From Nonomuraea typhae (lineage in GTDB: Bacteria; Actinomycetota; Actinomycetes; Streptosporangiales; Streptosporangiaceae): a stretch of DNA of 64,000 nt. Location of the stretch: contig NZ_VRLV01000007.1 in assembly GCF_009760925.1 (NCBI RefSeq), forward strand, positions 248,001 through 312,000. Direction: 5' to 3'. Of this stretch, positions 34,226 through 42,840 are shown piece by piece. The position numbers and the translations under genes are program-made. Positions within the stretch are counted from its first letter, which is position 1; every line of letters begins with the position of its first letter. The notes under the pieces are model-generated. The model saw only the letters and a list, made by a program, of their open reading frames with translations, was not told the DNA's origin and made no database searches.

Positions 34226-35659
34226 ATGACTGCAGAGACTGTTGAGACCACCACGGGCACGGGCCGTGTGGCTCGCGTCACGGGTCCCGTCGTCGACGTG
34301 GAGTTCCCCGTCGAGGCGATGCCCGACATCTACAACGCGCTGAACGTCGAGGTCACCCTCGGCGAGGAGACCAAGAAGCTGACCCTGGAGGTCGCCCAGC
34401 ACCTGGGTGACAACCTGGTCCGCGCCATCTCCATGCAGCCCACCGACGGCCTGGTCCGCGGCGCCGCCGTGACCGACTCCGGCGCGCCGATCTCGGTGCC
34501 CGTGGGTGACATCGTCAAGGGTCACGTGTGGAACGCGCTCGGCGAGTCGCTCGACGTGCCGACCGCTTCGCTCAAGGTCACCGAGAAGTGGGGCATCCAC
34601 CGTCCCAGCCCGGCCTTCGACCAGCTCGAGTCGCGCACCGAGATGCTGCCCACCGGCATCAAGGTCATCGACCTGCTGACGCCGTACGTGAAGGGCGGAA
34701 AGATCGGCCTGTTCGGCGGCGCGGGCGTCGGCAAGACCGTTCTGATCCAGGAGATGATCCGCCGAGTCGCGCTGAAGTTCTCCGGAACCTCGTGCTTCGC
34801 GGGCGTCGGCGAGCGTACCCGTGAGGGCAACGACCTCTGGCTGGAGATGGAGGAGGCCGGCGTTCTCAAGGACACCGCCCTCGTCTTCGGCCAGATGGAC
34901 GAGCCGCCGGGCACCCGTCTGCGCGTGGCGCTGTCGGCGCTGACGATGGCGGAGTACTTCCGCGACGTGCAGAAGCAGGACGTGCTTCTGTTCATCGACA
35001 ACATCTTCCGCTTCACGCAGGCCGGTTCCGAGGTCTCCACGCTGCTCGGCCGTATGCCGTCGGCCGTGGGTTACCAGCCGACGCTGGCCGACGAGATGGG
35101 TGTGCTCCAGGAGCGCATCACCTCGACGCGTGGTCACTCGATCACCTCGATGCAGGCGATCTACGTGCCCGCCGACGACATCACCGACCCGGCTCCGCAC
35201 AACGCGTTCGCGCACCTGGACGCGCAGACCGTTCTGTCGCGGCCGATCTCGGAGAAGGGCATCTACCCCGCGGTGGACCCGCTCGACTCCAGCTCCCGCA
35301 TCCTCGACCCGCAGATCGTCGGCGAGGAGCACTACGCGGTGGCGCAGGAGACCAAGCGGATCCTGCAGAAGTACCGTGAGCTGCAGGACATCATCGCGAT
35401 CCTCGGTATCGACGAGCTGTCCGAAGAGGACAAGGTCACCGTCAACCGCGCCCGCCGTATCGAGCGCTTCCTGTCGCACCCGATGTACGCCGCCGAGGCG
35501 TTCACCGGTCAGCCGGGTGAGTTCGTGCCGCTGGACGAGACGATCGCCTCCTTCAAGGGTCTGTGCGAGGGCAAGTACGACCACCTGCCCGAGCAGGCGT
35601 TCTTCATGGTCGGCGGCATCGAGCAGGCCGAGGCGAAGGCCGCGGAGCTCAAGCGCTGA
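34226..35659 (+). CDS. atpD: F0F1 ATP synthase subunit beta
   Basis: The 477-residue catalytic subunit. The Walker A loop GGAGVGKT is at residues 164-171; GERTREGNDLW and the DELSEED region (homologous to DELSDED) are present. The start ATG at 34226 follows the atpG stop by one base. Confidence 0.97.
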   Translation: MTAETVETTTGTGRVARVTGPVVDVEFPVEAMPDIYNALNVEVTLGEETKKLTLEVAQHLGDNLVRAISMQPTDGLVRGAAVTDSGAPISVPVGDIVKGHVWNALGESLDVPTASLKVTEKWGIHRPSPAFDQLESRTEMLPTGIKVIDLLTPYVKGGKIGLFGGAGVGKTVLIQEMIRRVALKFSGTSCFAGVGERTREGNDLWLEMEEAGVLKDTALVFGQMDEPPGTRLRVALSALTMAEYFRDVQKQDVLLFIDNIFRFTQAGSEVSTLLGRMPSAVGYQPTLADEMGVLQERITSTRGHSITSMQAIYVPADDITDPAPHNAFAHLDAQTVLSRPISEKGIYPAVDPLDSSSRILDPQIVGEEHYAVAQETKRILQKYRELQDIIAILGIDELSEEDKVTVNRARRIERFLSHPMYAAEAFTGQPGEFVPLDETIASFKGLCEGKYDHLPEQAFFMVGGIEQAEAKAAELKR

Positions 35660-35670
35660 TTCGCCCAACG

Positions 35671-35704
35671 ATGCAGCTATCCGGATTTTTCCGGATAGCT
35701 GCAT
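35671..35704. other. Perfect 15-bp hairpin between atpD and atpC
   Basis: ATGCAGCTATCCGGA (35671-35685) pairs without mismatch with 35690-35704 around a TTTT loop. It begins 12 bp after the atpD stop and ends 21 bp before the atpC start. It is unusually AT-rich for this genome and is not followed by a T-tract. It may set atpC expression below atpD by partial termination or RNA processing. Confidence 0.85.
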
Positions 35705-35725
35705 CTGACCGGAAAGGAACCTAAC

Positions 35726-36127
35726 GTGGCGAAGCTACGCGTAGGGGTTGTCTCGCCCGAGCGGGAGATCTGGTCGGGCGAAGCCGACATGGTGATTGCC
35801 AAGACCGTGGACGGCGAGATCGGTATTATGCCGCAACACGCACCTGTTCTCGGCGTCCTCGTCGAGGGCGGCGTGCTGCGCGTGAAGCGGGAGGGTGAGG
35901 GCGACCTGGTTGCCGCGGTCCACGGCGGGTTCATCTCCGTGGCCGACAACGAGGTCTCCGTGCTCGCCGAGGTGGCCGAGCTCGGTTCCGAGGTCGACGT
36001 CGCGGCGGCCCGTGACGCTCTCGACCGCGCTCAGGCCTCGATCGAGGCCAACCAGGAGGATGCCGACGCGGCAGTCGAGGCCAAGCGTGCGCGGGCCCGG
36101 CTGAAGGCGGCCGGCGAAGACGTCTGA
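35726..36127 (+). CDS. atpC: F0F1 ATP synthase subunit epsilon
   Basis: A 133-residue subunit with a GTG start after GGAAAGGA. The N-terminal beta-sandwich (SPEREIWSGEADMVIAKTVDGEIGIMPQHAPVLG) is canonical, and the C-terminal helices follow (AARDALDRAQASIEAN). It is the last subunit gene of the operon. Confidence 0.95.
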   Translation: MAKLRVGVVSPEREIWSGEADMVIAKTVDGEIGIMPQHAPVLGVLVEGGVLRVKREGEGDLVAAVHGGFISVADNEVSVLAEVAELGSEVDVAAARDALDRAQASIEANQEDADAAVEAKRARARLKAAGEDV

Positions 36128-36143
36128 TCAATCGGGGGCGGCG

Positions 36144-36518
36144 ATGACGGCGGCACTGACGGTTTCGACATGTGTGCTGCTGTTCGCCGCCCTGATCGTG
36201 CTGCGCGGGCTCGTGCTCGCCCGCACGCGCGGGAGCGTGCCCTGTCGGCTGCGCCAGGGCTCCGGCGCCTGGCGCAGCGGAGTAGCCCGCTATGCCGACG
36301 GCGAGCTCCACTGGATCCCGCTCATTGGTGTGCGACTGAGGCCGCGCCACGCGATCGCGAGGCGCGGCCTCGTCGTTTCCGACCGGCGCGCGCTGGACGA
36401 CGACCTGTACGCGATCGACTGCGGGCCGGTGTCGCTGGCCATGAGCGCGGACGCGCTGACCGGCTTCCTCGCCTGGCTGGAGTCCGCGCCGCCGAGCGCC
36501 TACCTGGACGTCGCCTGA
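36144..36518 (+). CDS. DUF2550 family membrane-anchored protein
   Basis: A 124-residue protein with one N-terminal membrane helix (LTVSTCVLLFAALIVLRGLVL) and a small soluble domain (VPCRLRQ, then WIPLIGVRLRPRH). Proteins of this domain family commonly follow atpC in actinobacteria. It is 16 bp after atpC and probably co-transcribed. Function unknown. Confidence 0.8.
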   Translation: MTAALTVSTCVLLFAALIVLRGLVLARTRGSVPCRLRQGSGAWRSGVARYADGELHWIPLIGVRLRPRHAIARRGLVVSDRRALDDDLYAIDCGPVSLAMSADALTGFLAWLESAPPSAYLDVA

Positions 36519-36563
36519 GGTCCTGCTGTACGGCGCGGCCTGACACGACGCACGCACTGCCGG

Positions 36564-36599
36564 GGTACGGCGCGGCCTGCCGTACCGGCTAGTTTTCTT
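36564..36599 (+). terminator. Terminator at the end of the ATP synthase operon
   Basis: GGTACGGC (36564-36571) pairs with GCCGTACC (36579-36586), loop seven bases, followed by TAGTTTTCTT. The left part is a 15-base direct repeat of 36528-36542 (GTACGGCGCGGCCTG). The tail overlaps the last codons of the convergent gene. Confidence 0.65.
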
Positions 36600-36996
36600 C
36601 CGGGCGCTGCCAGGGGAACGGGGTGAGGTCGGGTTCGACCCAGCCGGCCCTCGCCGCGGGCGTGGCCAGGGTGGCGGACCGGTAGAAGCGGGTGAGCAGG
36701 CGCTTGTCGAGCAGCGCCGGGTTGCGCGTGGCGAAGGCGTGGAAGTCGGCGTCGTCGTGTTCCGCCACGTGGTGGCCGACGAGCTCCACCCAGGCCCGGC
36801 TGACGGTCGCGTGGTACTTCTGGGGGTTGCCGGCGTACCGGGCGGTGCTCCTGATGCCCTCGCCGATCAGGTCGATCGCCGAGCTCACCCCGCACTGCCG
36901 TACGGCCAGCCAGGTCACGTGGATGTGCTCGCGGTGGCCGAAGCGGACGGCGCCCGCCATCACCCGGGCCATCAGCGTGTCGAAGGTCGTGTTCAT
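36589..36996 (-). CDS. Conserved-looking protein of unknown function
   Basis: A 135-residue soluble protein. The ATG at 36996 has AAGGTG upstream. Notable features are the histidine cluster FGHREHIHVTW near residue 20, the helix YHATVSRAWVELVGHH, and a C-terminal WVEPDLTPFPW. It follows the adenosyltransferase gene after 22 bp on the same strand. I recall similar proteins from actinomycetes but no assigned function; the His-rich N-terminus could bind metal. Confidence 0.7.
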   Translation of the reverse strand: MNTTFDTLMARVMAGAVRFGHREHIHVTWLAVRQCGVSSAIDLIGEGIRSTARYAGNPQKYHATVSRAWVELVGHHVAEHDDADFHAFATRNPALLDKRLLTRFYRSATLATPAARAGWVEPDLTPFPWQRPEEN

Positions 36997-37018
36997 CGGA
37001 ACACCTTCCGGGCCGGGG

Positions 37019-37609
37019 TCAGCGGGTGCCGCCGGGTTTCCAGAGGATCTCGGAGCCGTCGTGGGCGATGCGGCACAGGATGAACAGCAGGTCCGAGAGC
37101 CGGTTGAGGTAGGTGGCCGTGAGCGGGTTCACGTCCTCGTGGGCCTGCAGGGCGGCCCAGGTGCTGCGCTCGGCCCGGCGGACGGTCACTCTGGCCACGT
37201 GGAGCTGCGCGGTGGCCGGGTCACCCCCGGGAAGGATGAAGCTGCGCAACGGCTTCAGCTTGGCGTTGAAGGCGTCGCACTGGGCTTCCAGCCACTCGAC
37301 GTAGGACGCCTCCACGCGCAGTGGCGGGAACTCGGGCTCGGCCACCACCGGCGTGGCCAGGTCGGCGCCCAGGTCGAACAGCTCGTTCTGGACGCGGCCC
37401 AGCACCTCGGTGATCTCCGGCCCCAGTGTGCCGAACGACAGGGCCAGGCCGATGGCGGCGTTGGCCTCCTCGGTGTCGGCGTAGGCGGCCAGGCGCGGGT
37501 CGGTCTTGGGGGTGCGGCTCATGTCGGCGAGCGCGGTCGTCCCGTCGTCCCCGGTGCGGGTGTAGATCTTGGAGAGGACGACGGGTTTGTCCTTGTCTGC
37601 TCGGGTCAT
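37019..37609 (-). CDS. Cob(I)alamin adenosyltransferase (PduO type)
   Basis: A 196-residue enzyme that adenosylates cob(I)alamin with ATP to make coenzyme B12. The ATP-binding N-terminus is KIYTRTGDDGTTAL, and the conserved VQNELFDLGADLATP and FILPGGDPATAQLHVARVTVRRAER segments fit the PduO family. It is 13 bp downstream of the glycosidase-like gene. Confidence 0.93.
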   Translation of the reverse strand: MTRADKDKPVVLSKIYTRTGDDGTTALADMSRTPKTDPRLAAYADTEEANAAIGLALSFGTLGPEITEVLGRVQNELFDLGADLATPVVAEPEFPPLRVEASYVEWLEAQCDAFNAKLKPLRSFILPGGDPATAQLHVARVTVRRAERSTWAALQAHEDVNPLTATYLNRLSDLLFILCRIAHDGSEILWKPGGTR

Positions 37610-37622
37610 GAGGCCAAGGGTC

Positions 37623-39458
37623 TCATGTGCTGCGCAGCCACAGGGTGAGCGCCCAGTCCTGATCGTTGGCCAAGGGGTCGGGCCGGTGCGCGGGGATGCC
37701 CTCCACGCAACTCGGCATGACGAAGGCGCAGGTGGCGGCGGCGTCGGCGGTGTAGGCGGCCAGGTTCGCGCGGAAGATGGCCGCGGCGCTCTCCGTTTCG
37801 CCGGCCTGGGTGAGGGCCACGGCCGTCAGCACGCTCCAGTAGTGCGGGAAGACGTCCCCGTACAGGCGCTCGCGGCCGAACCAGAAGCCGTCCCAGTGCC
37901 TGATGCCGATGTCGCGCAGCCGCACGTGGGGTTGCGGGCCGCCGAAGGCGCGCAGCCAGCGCAGAGCCCGCGCCAGCGCCTCGGGATGGCCGCCGTCCAG
38001 CGCCAGCAGGGAGACCAGGGGCGCCACCATCGACTGCTCGTAGTTGACCTCGTGGCTGGGCAGGGCGGTGCCGAGGTGGGCGAAATGGGCGGCGTGCTTG
38101 GCCAGCCGTTCGCGCAGCGCGTCCGCGCGGGCCGCCTGGTCGTTCTCGTCGAGCTGCGCGGCCACCTGCCGGATCGCCTCGGGGAAGCCCAGGAGCAGGT
38201 GGTCGATGGCGCCCAGGTCGTAGGCGCGTTCGATGATGCGGGCGGCCAGGTCGAGGTCGGCGGCCTCGCCGTACAGCCTGAACTGGTCGGCGAAGAAGTG
38301 GGCCAGCCAGGGGAAGTTGTACAGGCGCGGGGTGCGCTCGGTGAAGTGGCTGCCGCGCCGGACGGTGCCGTCGTCCGTGACCAGCCATTTCCTGGCGAAC
38401 GCGGACCAGCCGTGCAGCGCGCGGTCGATGGCGCCCGCCTCGCCCCAGCCGCGCAGCCGGGCCTGCTGCAGGAGCGTGGGCATGGCCAGGCGCTCGGCGC
38501 CGTCGGTCCAGTCGCCCCAGCCGTTGGCGGGCTGGGTGAGGCCGGTGGCGTTGTCGTAGGGGACGAAGGCGTGCCGCTCGGGCGCGTCCAGGTGTAGGGG
38601 ACGGTGGTCGGCGAGGACGCGGGCGACGCGCCGTTCGACCAGTTCGCGTTGCGGGGTGTGGAACAACACCGCGGTACGGCTGCCGCCGGGCAGGTCCACG
38701 TGCACGATGCCGTGCTCGGCGGAGGTGATGTCCCGGTCGCCGATGCGCAGGCTCGCGCCGGTCTCCGCGACGAGGTGCTCGATGGTGACAGGCGGCCGGG
38801 TCGCGGCGAGGAACGCCTCGGCCGTCGGGTGGAAGCCGGTCTCCAGCCGCAGGGTGGAGGACTGGCCGGGGTCCAGGGTGATTTCGGGCTGGCCGCCGAA
38901 GGCGCCGGGGTTTCTGGCGTGGTCGGTGACGTGCAGCAGGATGTGGCCGCGGACGTTGGAGCCGGAGCCGATGTTCCTGGACTCGATGGAGTAGGCCCAC
39001 AGCGCGCCCTCGCGCACGATCGTGCCGAGCACCGGGCCTTCGCCGCTCATCGGCTGGGCCAGTACCCAGGACCAGGCGCCGCCGGTCCAGACGTGGGCGT
39101 GGCAGGCGCGGGTCAGGGAGTCCTCGGCGCTGTCGTAGACGTCGCGCAGGGGGAGGGAGATCGCCAGGGAGCCGAGGGTGATCTGTCGGTCGCCGGTGTT
39201 GGTCCAGGTGTAGGTCTCGGTGAGGGTGTCGCCGGGGGAGCGGGTGATCGTGAGCGTCAGGCCGGGGACCGGCTCGTGGCGGCCGGAGGCGGCGCTCCAG
39301 CGGCCGGAGCCGCGCGAGGTGATCGCGAAGCCGCTGCCCCACCGGTGGGCGGGGGTGTGCCAGCGGTCGGCGCCCTCCTGCAGCAGGAAGGGGTGGCCGG
39401 GCAGGTCGGGGTGGGTGAAGCGGAGCGGGGAGCCGTCCTCGTGGAAGCTGGCGGTCAT
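37623..39458 (-). CDS. Glycosidase-like protein (alpha/alpha-toroid suspected)
   Basis: A 611-residue cytoplasmic protein starting at ATG 39458. The first about 260 residues look like a beta-sandwich (LTFSHPDL-type opening, VPGLTLTITRSPGDTLTETY), and the rest is helical with NGWGDWTDGAERLAMP and EVNYEQSMVAPLVSL. A beta-sandwich followed by an alpha-toroid is the layout of several six-hairpin glycosidases and lyases. No catalytic acid can be named with confidence. The start has only a weak GAGG. First gene of a leftward three-gene set. Confidence 0.6.
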   Translation of the reverse strand: MTASFHEDGSPLRFTHPDLPGHPFLLQEGADRWHTPAHRWGSGFAITSRGSGRWSAASGRHEPVPGLTLTITRSPGDTLTETYTWTNTGDRQITLGSLAISLPLRDVYDSAEDSLTRACHAHVWTGGAWSWVLAQPMSGEGPVLGTIVREGALWAYSIESRNIGSGSNVRGHILLHVTDHARNPGAFGGQPEITLDPGQSSTLRLETGFHPTAEAFLAATRPPVTIEHLVAETGASLRIGDRDITSAEHGIVHVDLPGGSRTAVLFHTPQRELVERRVARVLADHRPLHLDAPERHAFVPYDNATGLTQPANGWGDWTDGAERLAMPTLLQQARLRGWGEAGAIDRALHGWSAFARKWLVTDDGTVRRGSHFTERTPRLYNFPWLAHFFADQFRLYGEAADLDLAARIIERAYDLGAIDHLLLGFPEAIRQVAAQLDENDQAARADALRERLAKHAAHFAHLGTALPSHEVNYEQSMVAPLVSLLALDGGHPEALARALRWLRAFGGPQPHVRLRDIGIRHWDGFWFGRERLYGDVFPHYWSVLTAVALTQAGETESAAAIFRANLAAYTADAAATCAFVMPSCVEGIPAHRPDPLANDQDWALTLWLRST

Positions 39459-39556
39459 GTGGCTGGCCTCGGCAGGGGTTGATCGGTGTGGTACGCCAAG
39501 TGCGGAGACTGCCACAGGGGACGGTCATCCGCCAAAGCACCCTTCCGCCCAAGCAT

Positions 39557-39572
39557 GATGACAAATGTCATC
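39557..39572. promoter_or_regulatory. Operator-like inverted repeat in a divergent promoter region
   Basis: GATGACA and TGTCATC flank a two-base centre (GATGACAAATGTCATC). It lies 99 bp upstream of the leftward glycosidase-like gene and 73 bp upstream of the rightward ABC transporter, in locally AT-rich DNA. Symmetry and size suit a dimeric repressor. Confidence 0.5.
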
Positions 39573-39644
39573 TCATCCGCACGCACTCTGCATTCCGGGC
39601 TGGTGATTTAGGCGACTACCTGGTCGAACCGCGCAACCGGCACC

Positions 39645-40529
39645 ATGGGTCACATGCTGGAGATAAGGGACCTGCGTAAGCGATTCGCAGAGAAGGTCGC
39701 CCTGGACGGGGTGGGCTTCGCCGTACGGCCTGGCGAGATGTTCGGCTTCGTGGGCGCCAACGGCGCGGGCAAGACCACGACCATGCGCATCGCCATGGGC
39801 GTCCTCAGGGCGGACTCGGGTGAGACCACCTGGCAGGGGCGCCCGATCGGCGCCCCCGAGCGGCGGCGGTTCGGGTACATGCCCGAGGAACGCGGGCTGT
39901 ACCAGAAGATGCGCGTGGCCGAGCAGATCGAGTACTTCGGCCAGCTCCACGGCCTCACCCCGGCAAAGGCGCGCACGGCCACCGAGGCGCTGCTGGAGCG
40001 GCTCACGCTCACCGAGCGGCGCGGCGACACCGTCGAGTCGCTGTCGCTGGGCAACCAGCAGCGCGTGCAGCTCGCCGTGGCCCTCGTGCACGATCCCGAG
40101 GTGCTCATCCTGGACGAGCCCTTCTCCGGCCTCGACCCGCTCGCCGTGGACGCGCTGGCCGGCGTGCTGCAGGAGCGGTGCCGGGGCGGCGTGCCGGTCA
40201 TCTTCTCCAGCCACCAGCTCGAACTCGTCGAGCGGCTGTGCGACGCGGTCGGCATCGTCTCCGCCGGCCGTATGGTCGCCAGCGGCACCGTCGAGGAGTT
40301 GCGCGCGGCCGAGAGCAGCACGCTGAAGGTCGTGGTCCGCGACGCCCAGCCCGGCTGGGCCGACGGCCTGCCCGGCCGCGTCACCGTCACCGGTGACCGC
40401 CACGTGCTGATCGCCCAGGCCGGCGACGACCAGGAAATCCTTCACCGCGCCGTCAAGGCCGGGCACGTCGAGCACTTCGGGGTCGAGCACCCCTCCCTCA
40501 CCGAGATCTTCAAGGAGGCCGTGGCATGA
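39645..40529 (+). CDS. ABC transporter ATP-binding protein
   Basis: A 294-residue ATPase of the multidrug/Na+-exporter type. Walker A is GANGAGKTT, the signature is SLSLGNQQRVQLAVAL, and Walker B is VLILDEPFSGLD. The C-terminal DUF4162-like region follows. The start could also be the Met at 39654, three codons in; neither has a clear ribosome site. The permease gene overlaps by ATGA. Confidence 0.93.
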   Translation: MGHMLEIRDLRKRFAEKVALDGVGFAVRPGEMFGFVGANGAGKTTTMRIAMGVLRADSGETTWQGRPIGAPERRRFGYMPEERGLYQKMRVAEQIEYFGQLHGLTPAKARTATEALLERLTLTERRGDTVESLSLGNQQRVQLAVALVHDPEVLILDEPFSGLDPLAVDALAGVLQERCRGGVPVIFSSHQLELVERLCDAVGIVSAGRMVASGTVEELRAAESSTLKVVVRDAQPGWADGLPGRVTVTGDRHVLIAQAGDDQEILHRAVKAGHVEHFGVEHPSLTEIFKEAVA

Positions 40530-41638
40530 GCAGCCCCATGATGCTGGTGGCGCGCCGCGAGATCACGACGCAGCTGCGCACCAAGGCGTTCGTCATCAGC
40601 CTCGTGGTCACCGTCGTGATCATGGCGGGCCTGTCGTTCGCCCCCAGGCTTCTCGGCGGGCCCGACTCCTTCAAGCTGGGCACGGTCAACTCCCAGCAGC
40701 TCCCGCTCAAGGCGGCGGCGCCGGACACCGAGTTCGCCTGGCGCGCCTTCCCCGACCGCGAAGCGGCCAAGACCGCGCTGCTCGACGGCGACGTGGACGC
40801 GGTGCTCGTGGACGGCACGAAGGTGCTGACGGACGGCCAGATCGACAGCCAGCTCGGCGTCCTGCTGCAGAGCGTCAACCGGGAGGTCCGCCTGGGCGCG
40901 GCCGGGGTCAACATCCCGCCGCTGGAGATGGAGTCGGTGGGTGCCGACACCCGCTACGAGGCGGCCCGCGCGGGCATCGCCACGGTCCTGGTCGTCCTGC
41001 TCTTCATGCTCGTCATCGGGCAGGCCATGATGGTCGCGATGGGCGTGGTCGAGGAGAAGGGCAGCCGGATCGTGGAGATCCTCTTCTCCTCCCTGCGGCC
41101 GTGGCAGCTGCTCGGCGGCAAGATCATCGGGCTGGGTGTGATCGGCATCATCAACCTGGTCGTGACGCTGGCCGCGGGCATCGCCGCCGCGTTCGTCTCC
41201 GGCCTGGCCATGGACTTCCCGCCCGGCATGCCGGTGATCGTGGCCTGGGTCATGGTGTGGTTCGTCCTGGGATATGCCTTCTATGCGACCATGGCCGCCT
41301 CGCTGGCCTCGCTGGTCTCCCGGCAGGAGGAGGTCGGCAACACGCTGACCCCGATGACCATGCTGATCATGGTGACCTACCTCGTCGGATTCTTCGCGGT
41401 GCAGGAGCCGACCGGCACGCTGGCGCAGATCGTCTCGATGGTCCCGCCGTTCTCCTCGATCGTCATGCCGGTGCGCCTGGCCGCCGCCGACGTCCCCTTC
41501 TGGCAGGTCGGCCTCTCGGCGGTGCTCATGGTGGCCGCGGTGGTGGGCATGCTGGCCATCGGCGCCAAGGTGTACGAGCGGGCGGTGCTGCGGACCGGCG
41601 CCAAGGTCAAGCTCGGCGATGTCCTGCGCGCCAAGTAG
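40526..41638 (+). CDS. ABC-2 type transporter permease
   Basis: A 370-residue permease with one N-terminal membrane helix, an extracytoplasmic region of about 130 residues, then five to six helices (GIATVLVVLLFMLVIG onward; VEEKGSRIVEILFSSLRP is a typical coupling segment). It resembles NatB/YhaP-type exporters. It overlaps the ATPase and abuts the kinase gene. Confidence 0.9.
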   Translation: MSSPMMLVARREITTQLRTKAFVISLVVTVVIMAGLSFAPRLLGGPDSFKLGTVNSQQLPLKAAAPDTEFAWRAFPDREAAKTALLDGDVDAVLVDGTKVLTDGQIDSQLGVLLQSVNREVRLGAAGVNIPPLEMESVGADTRYEAARAGIATVLVVLLFMLVIGQAMMVAMGVVEEKGSRIVEILFSSLRPWQLLGGKIIGLGVIGIINLVVTLAAGIAAAFVSGLAMDFPPGMPVIVAWVMVWFVLGYAFYATMAASLASLVSRQEEVGNTLTPMTMLIMVTYLVGFFAVQEPTGTLAQIVSMVPPFSSIVMPVRLAAADVPFWQVGLSAVLMVAAVVGMLAIGAKVYERAVLRTGAKVKLGDVLRAK

Positions 41639-42796
41639 ATGGACGAGCTGACCCGGGCCCGGCGCCTGACCCGCCTGATACTGAACTCCACGCTGGTGGC
41701 CATGTGGCTGGTGGTGGCGATGTATTCGGTGGGGGCGCTCGGGGCCGGTTTGGCGGCTCGTTGGCAGATCGCGGCCGCCACGGTCATGACGGCTGCGTTC
41801 ACCTGGCTCTACCTGCGCATCAGCGACGCCGTCTTCGAGCGGACGTTCCTGGCGCGGGAGGTGACGGCCGCCGGAGCGCTGGCGCTGGCCACCTGCGCGG
41901 TCGCCGGGCCCGCGATCGTCGGCTGGGGCTTCGTCGCCATCACGTGGGTCTCCGTGGCGGTCGTCGGCGTGTCGCGGCGGGTGATGTTCGCCCAGCTCGC
42001 CGGCACCTGGCTGGTGCTGACCGCGTTGTCGGCCGCCTGGGCCCTGTCGGGACGGCTCGCCTTCCTGCCCGCCGACGCGCCCGCGGTGGTCGACATCGTC
42101 ATGTCCGGCGTCACGTATTTGATCATCTGCGCGTTCACCCCGCTGTCGAACCGGCTGTGGGTCTACATCTGGCACCTGGCCGCCAAGGCCCACCAGGCCA
42201 AGGAGACCCAGGCGCGGCTCGCCGTCGCCGAGGAGCGCCTGCGCTTCGCCCGCGACCTGCACGACCTCGTCGGGCATCAGCTGTCCGCCCTCGCGGTCAA
42301 GTCCGAGCTGGCGGTACGGCTGGCCGACGGCGACACCGCGGCGGCCAAGGCCGAGATGGCCGAGGTGCGTGACCTGTCGAGGAAGGCCCTGCGCGAACTC
42401 AGGGAGGCGGTCCGCGGCTACCGCGAGCTGGACCTCCCGGCGGAGCTGGAAAGCGTCAGGAGCGTGCTGGAGGCGGCCGGGGTGCGCTGCCGGCTGCAGC
42501 TGCCCTACCGGGAGGTGCCCGAGGAGGCGGCCAAGGTCTTCGCCTACGTGGTGCGCGAGGCGGTGACGAACGTGCTCAAGCACAGCACGGCCACCTCCTG
42601 CGACATCACGCTGCGCTTCACCGACGAGGAGTCGACGCTGGAGGTGCGCAACGACGGCGTGGCCCGCAAGCGCGCCGTGGACCTCGGCAGCGGCCTCACC
42701 GGCCTGGGCGAACGGCTGGCCGGCGTCGGCGGGAAGCTGACGGCGTTGCCGAATGGTGATGGGGAATTCACCGTGAAGGCGATAGTGCCGCGTTGA
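41639..42796 (+). CDS. Sensor histidine kinase without adjacent response regulator
   Basis: A 385-residue DesK-like kinase starting immediately after the permease stop codon. Five to six membrane helices fill residues 15-175. The phosphoacceptor motif RFARDLHDLVGHQLSAL gives H208, the N-box is REAVTNVLKHS, and the G-loop GLTGLGERL. It probably senses export or envelope stress with the ABC transporter. No response regulator lies next to it; a small hairpin at 42799-42813 (GGGTAG/CTACCC) follows the gene. Confidence 0.9.
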   Translation: MDELTRARRLTRLILNSTLVAMWLVVAMYSVGALGAGLAARWQIAAATVMTAAFTWLYLRISDAVFERTFLAREVTAAGALALATCAVAGPAIVGWGFVAITWVSVAVVGVSRRVMFAQLAGTWLVLTALSAAWALSGRLAFLPADAPAVVDIVMSGVTYLIICAFTPLSNRLWVYIWHLAAKAHQAKETQARLAVAEERLRFARDLHDLVGHQLSALAVKSELAVRLADGDTAAAKAEMAEVRDLSRKALRELREAVRGYRELDLPAELESVRSVLEAAGVRCRLQLPYREVPEEAAKVFAYVVREAVTNVLKHSTATSCDITLRFTDEESTLEVRNDGVARKRAVDLGSGLTGLGERLAGVGGKLTALPNGDGEFTVKAIVPR

Positions 42797-42840
42797 ACGG
42801 GTAGGGGCTACCCATAAGGGGCCTGACCAGCGGAGGTGAC

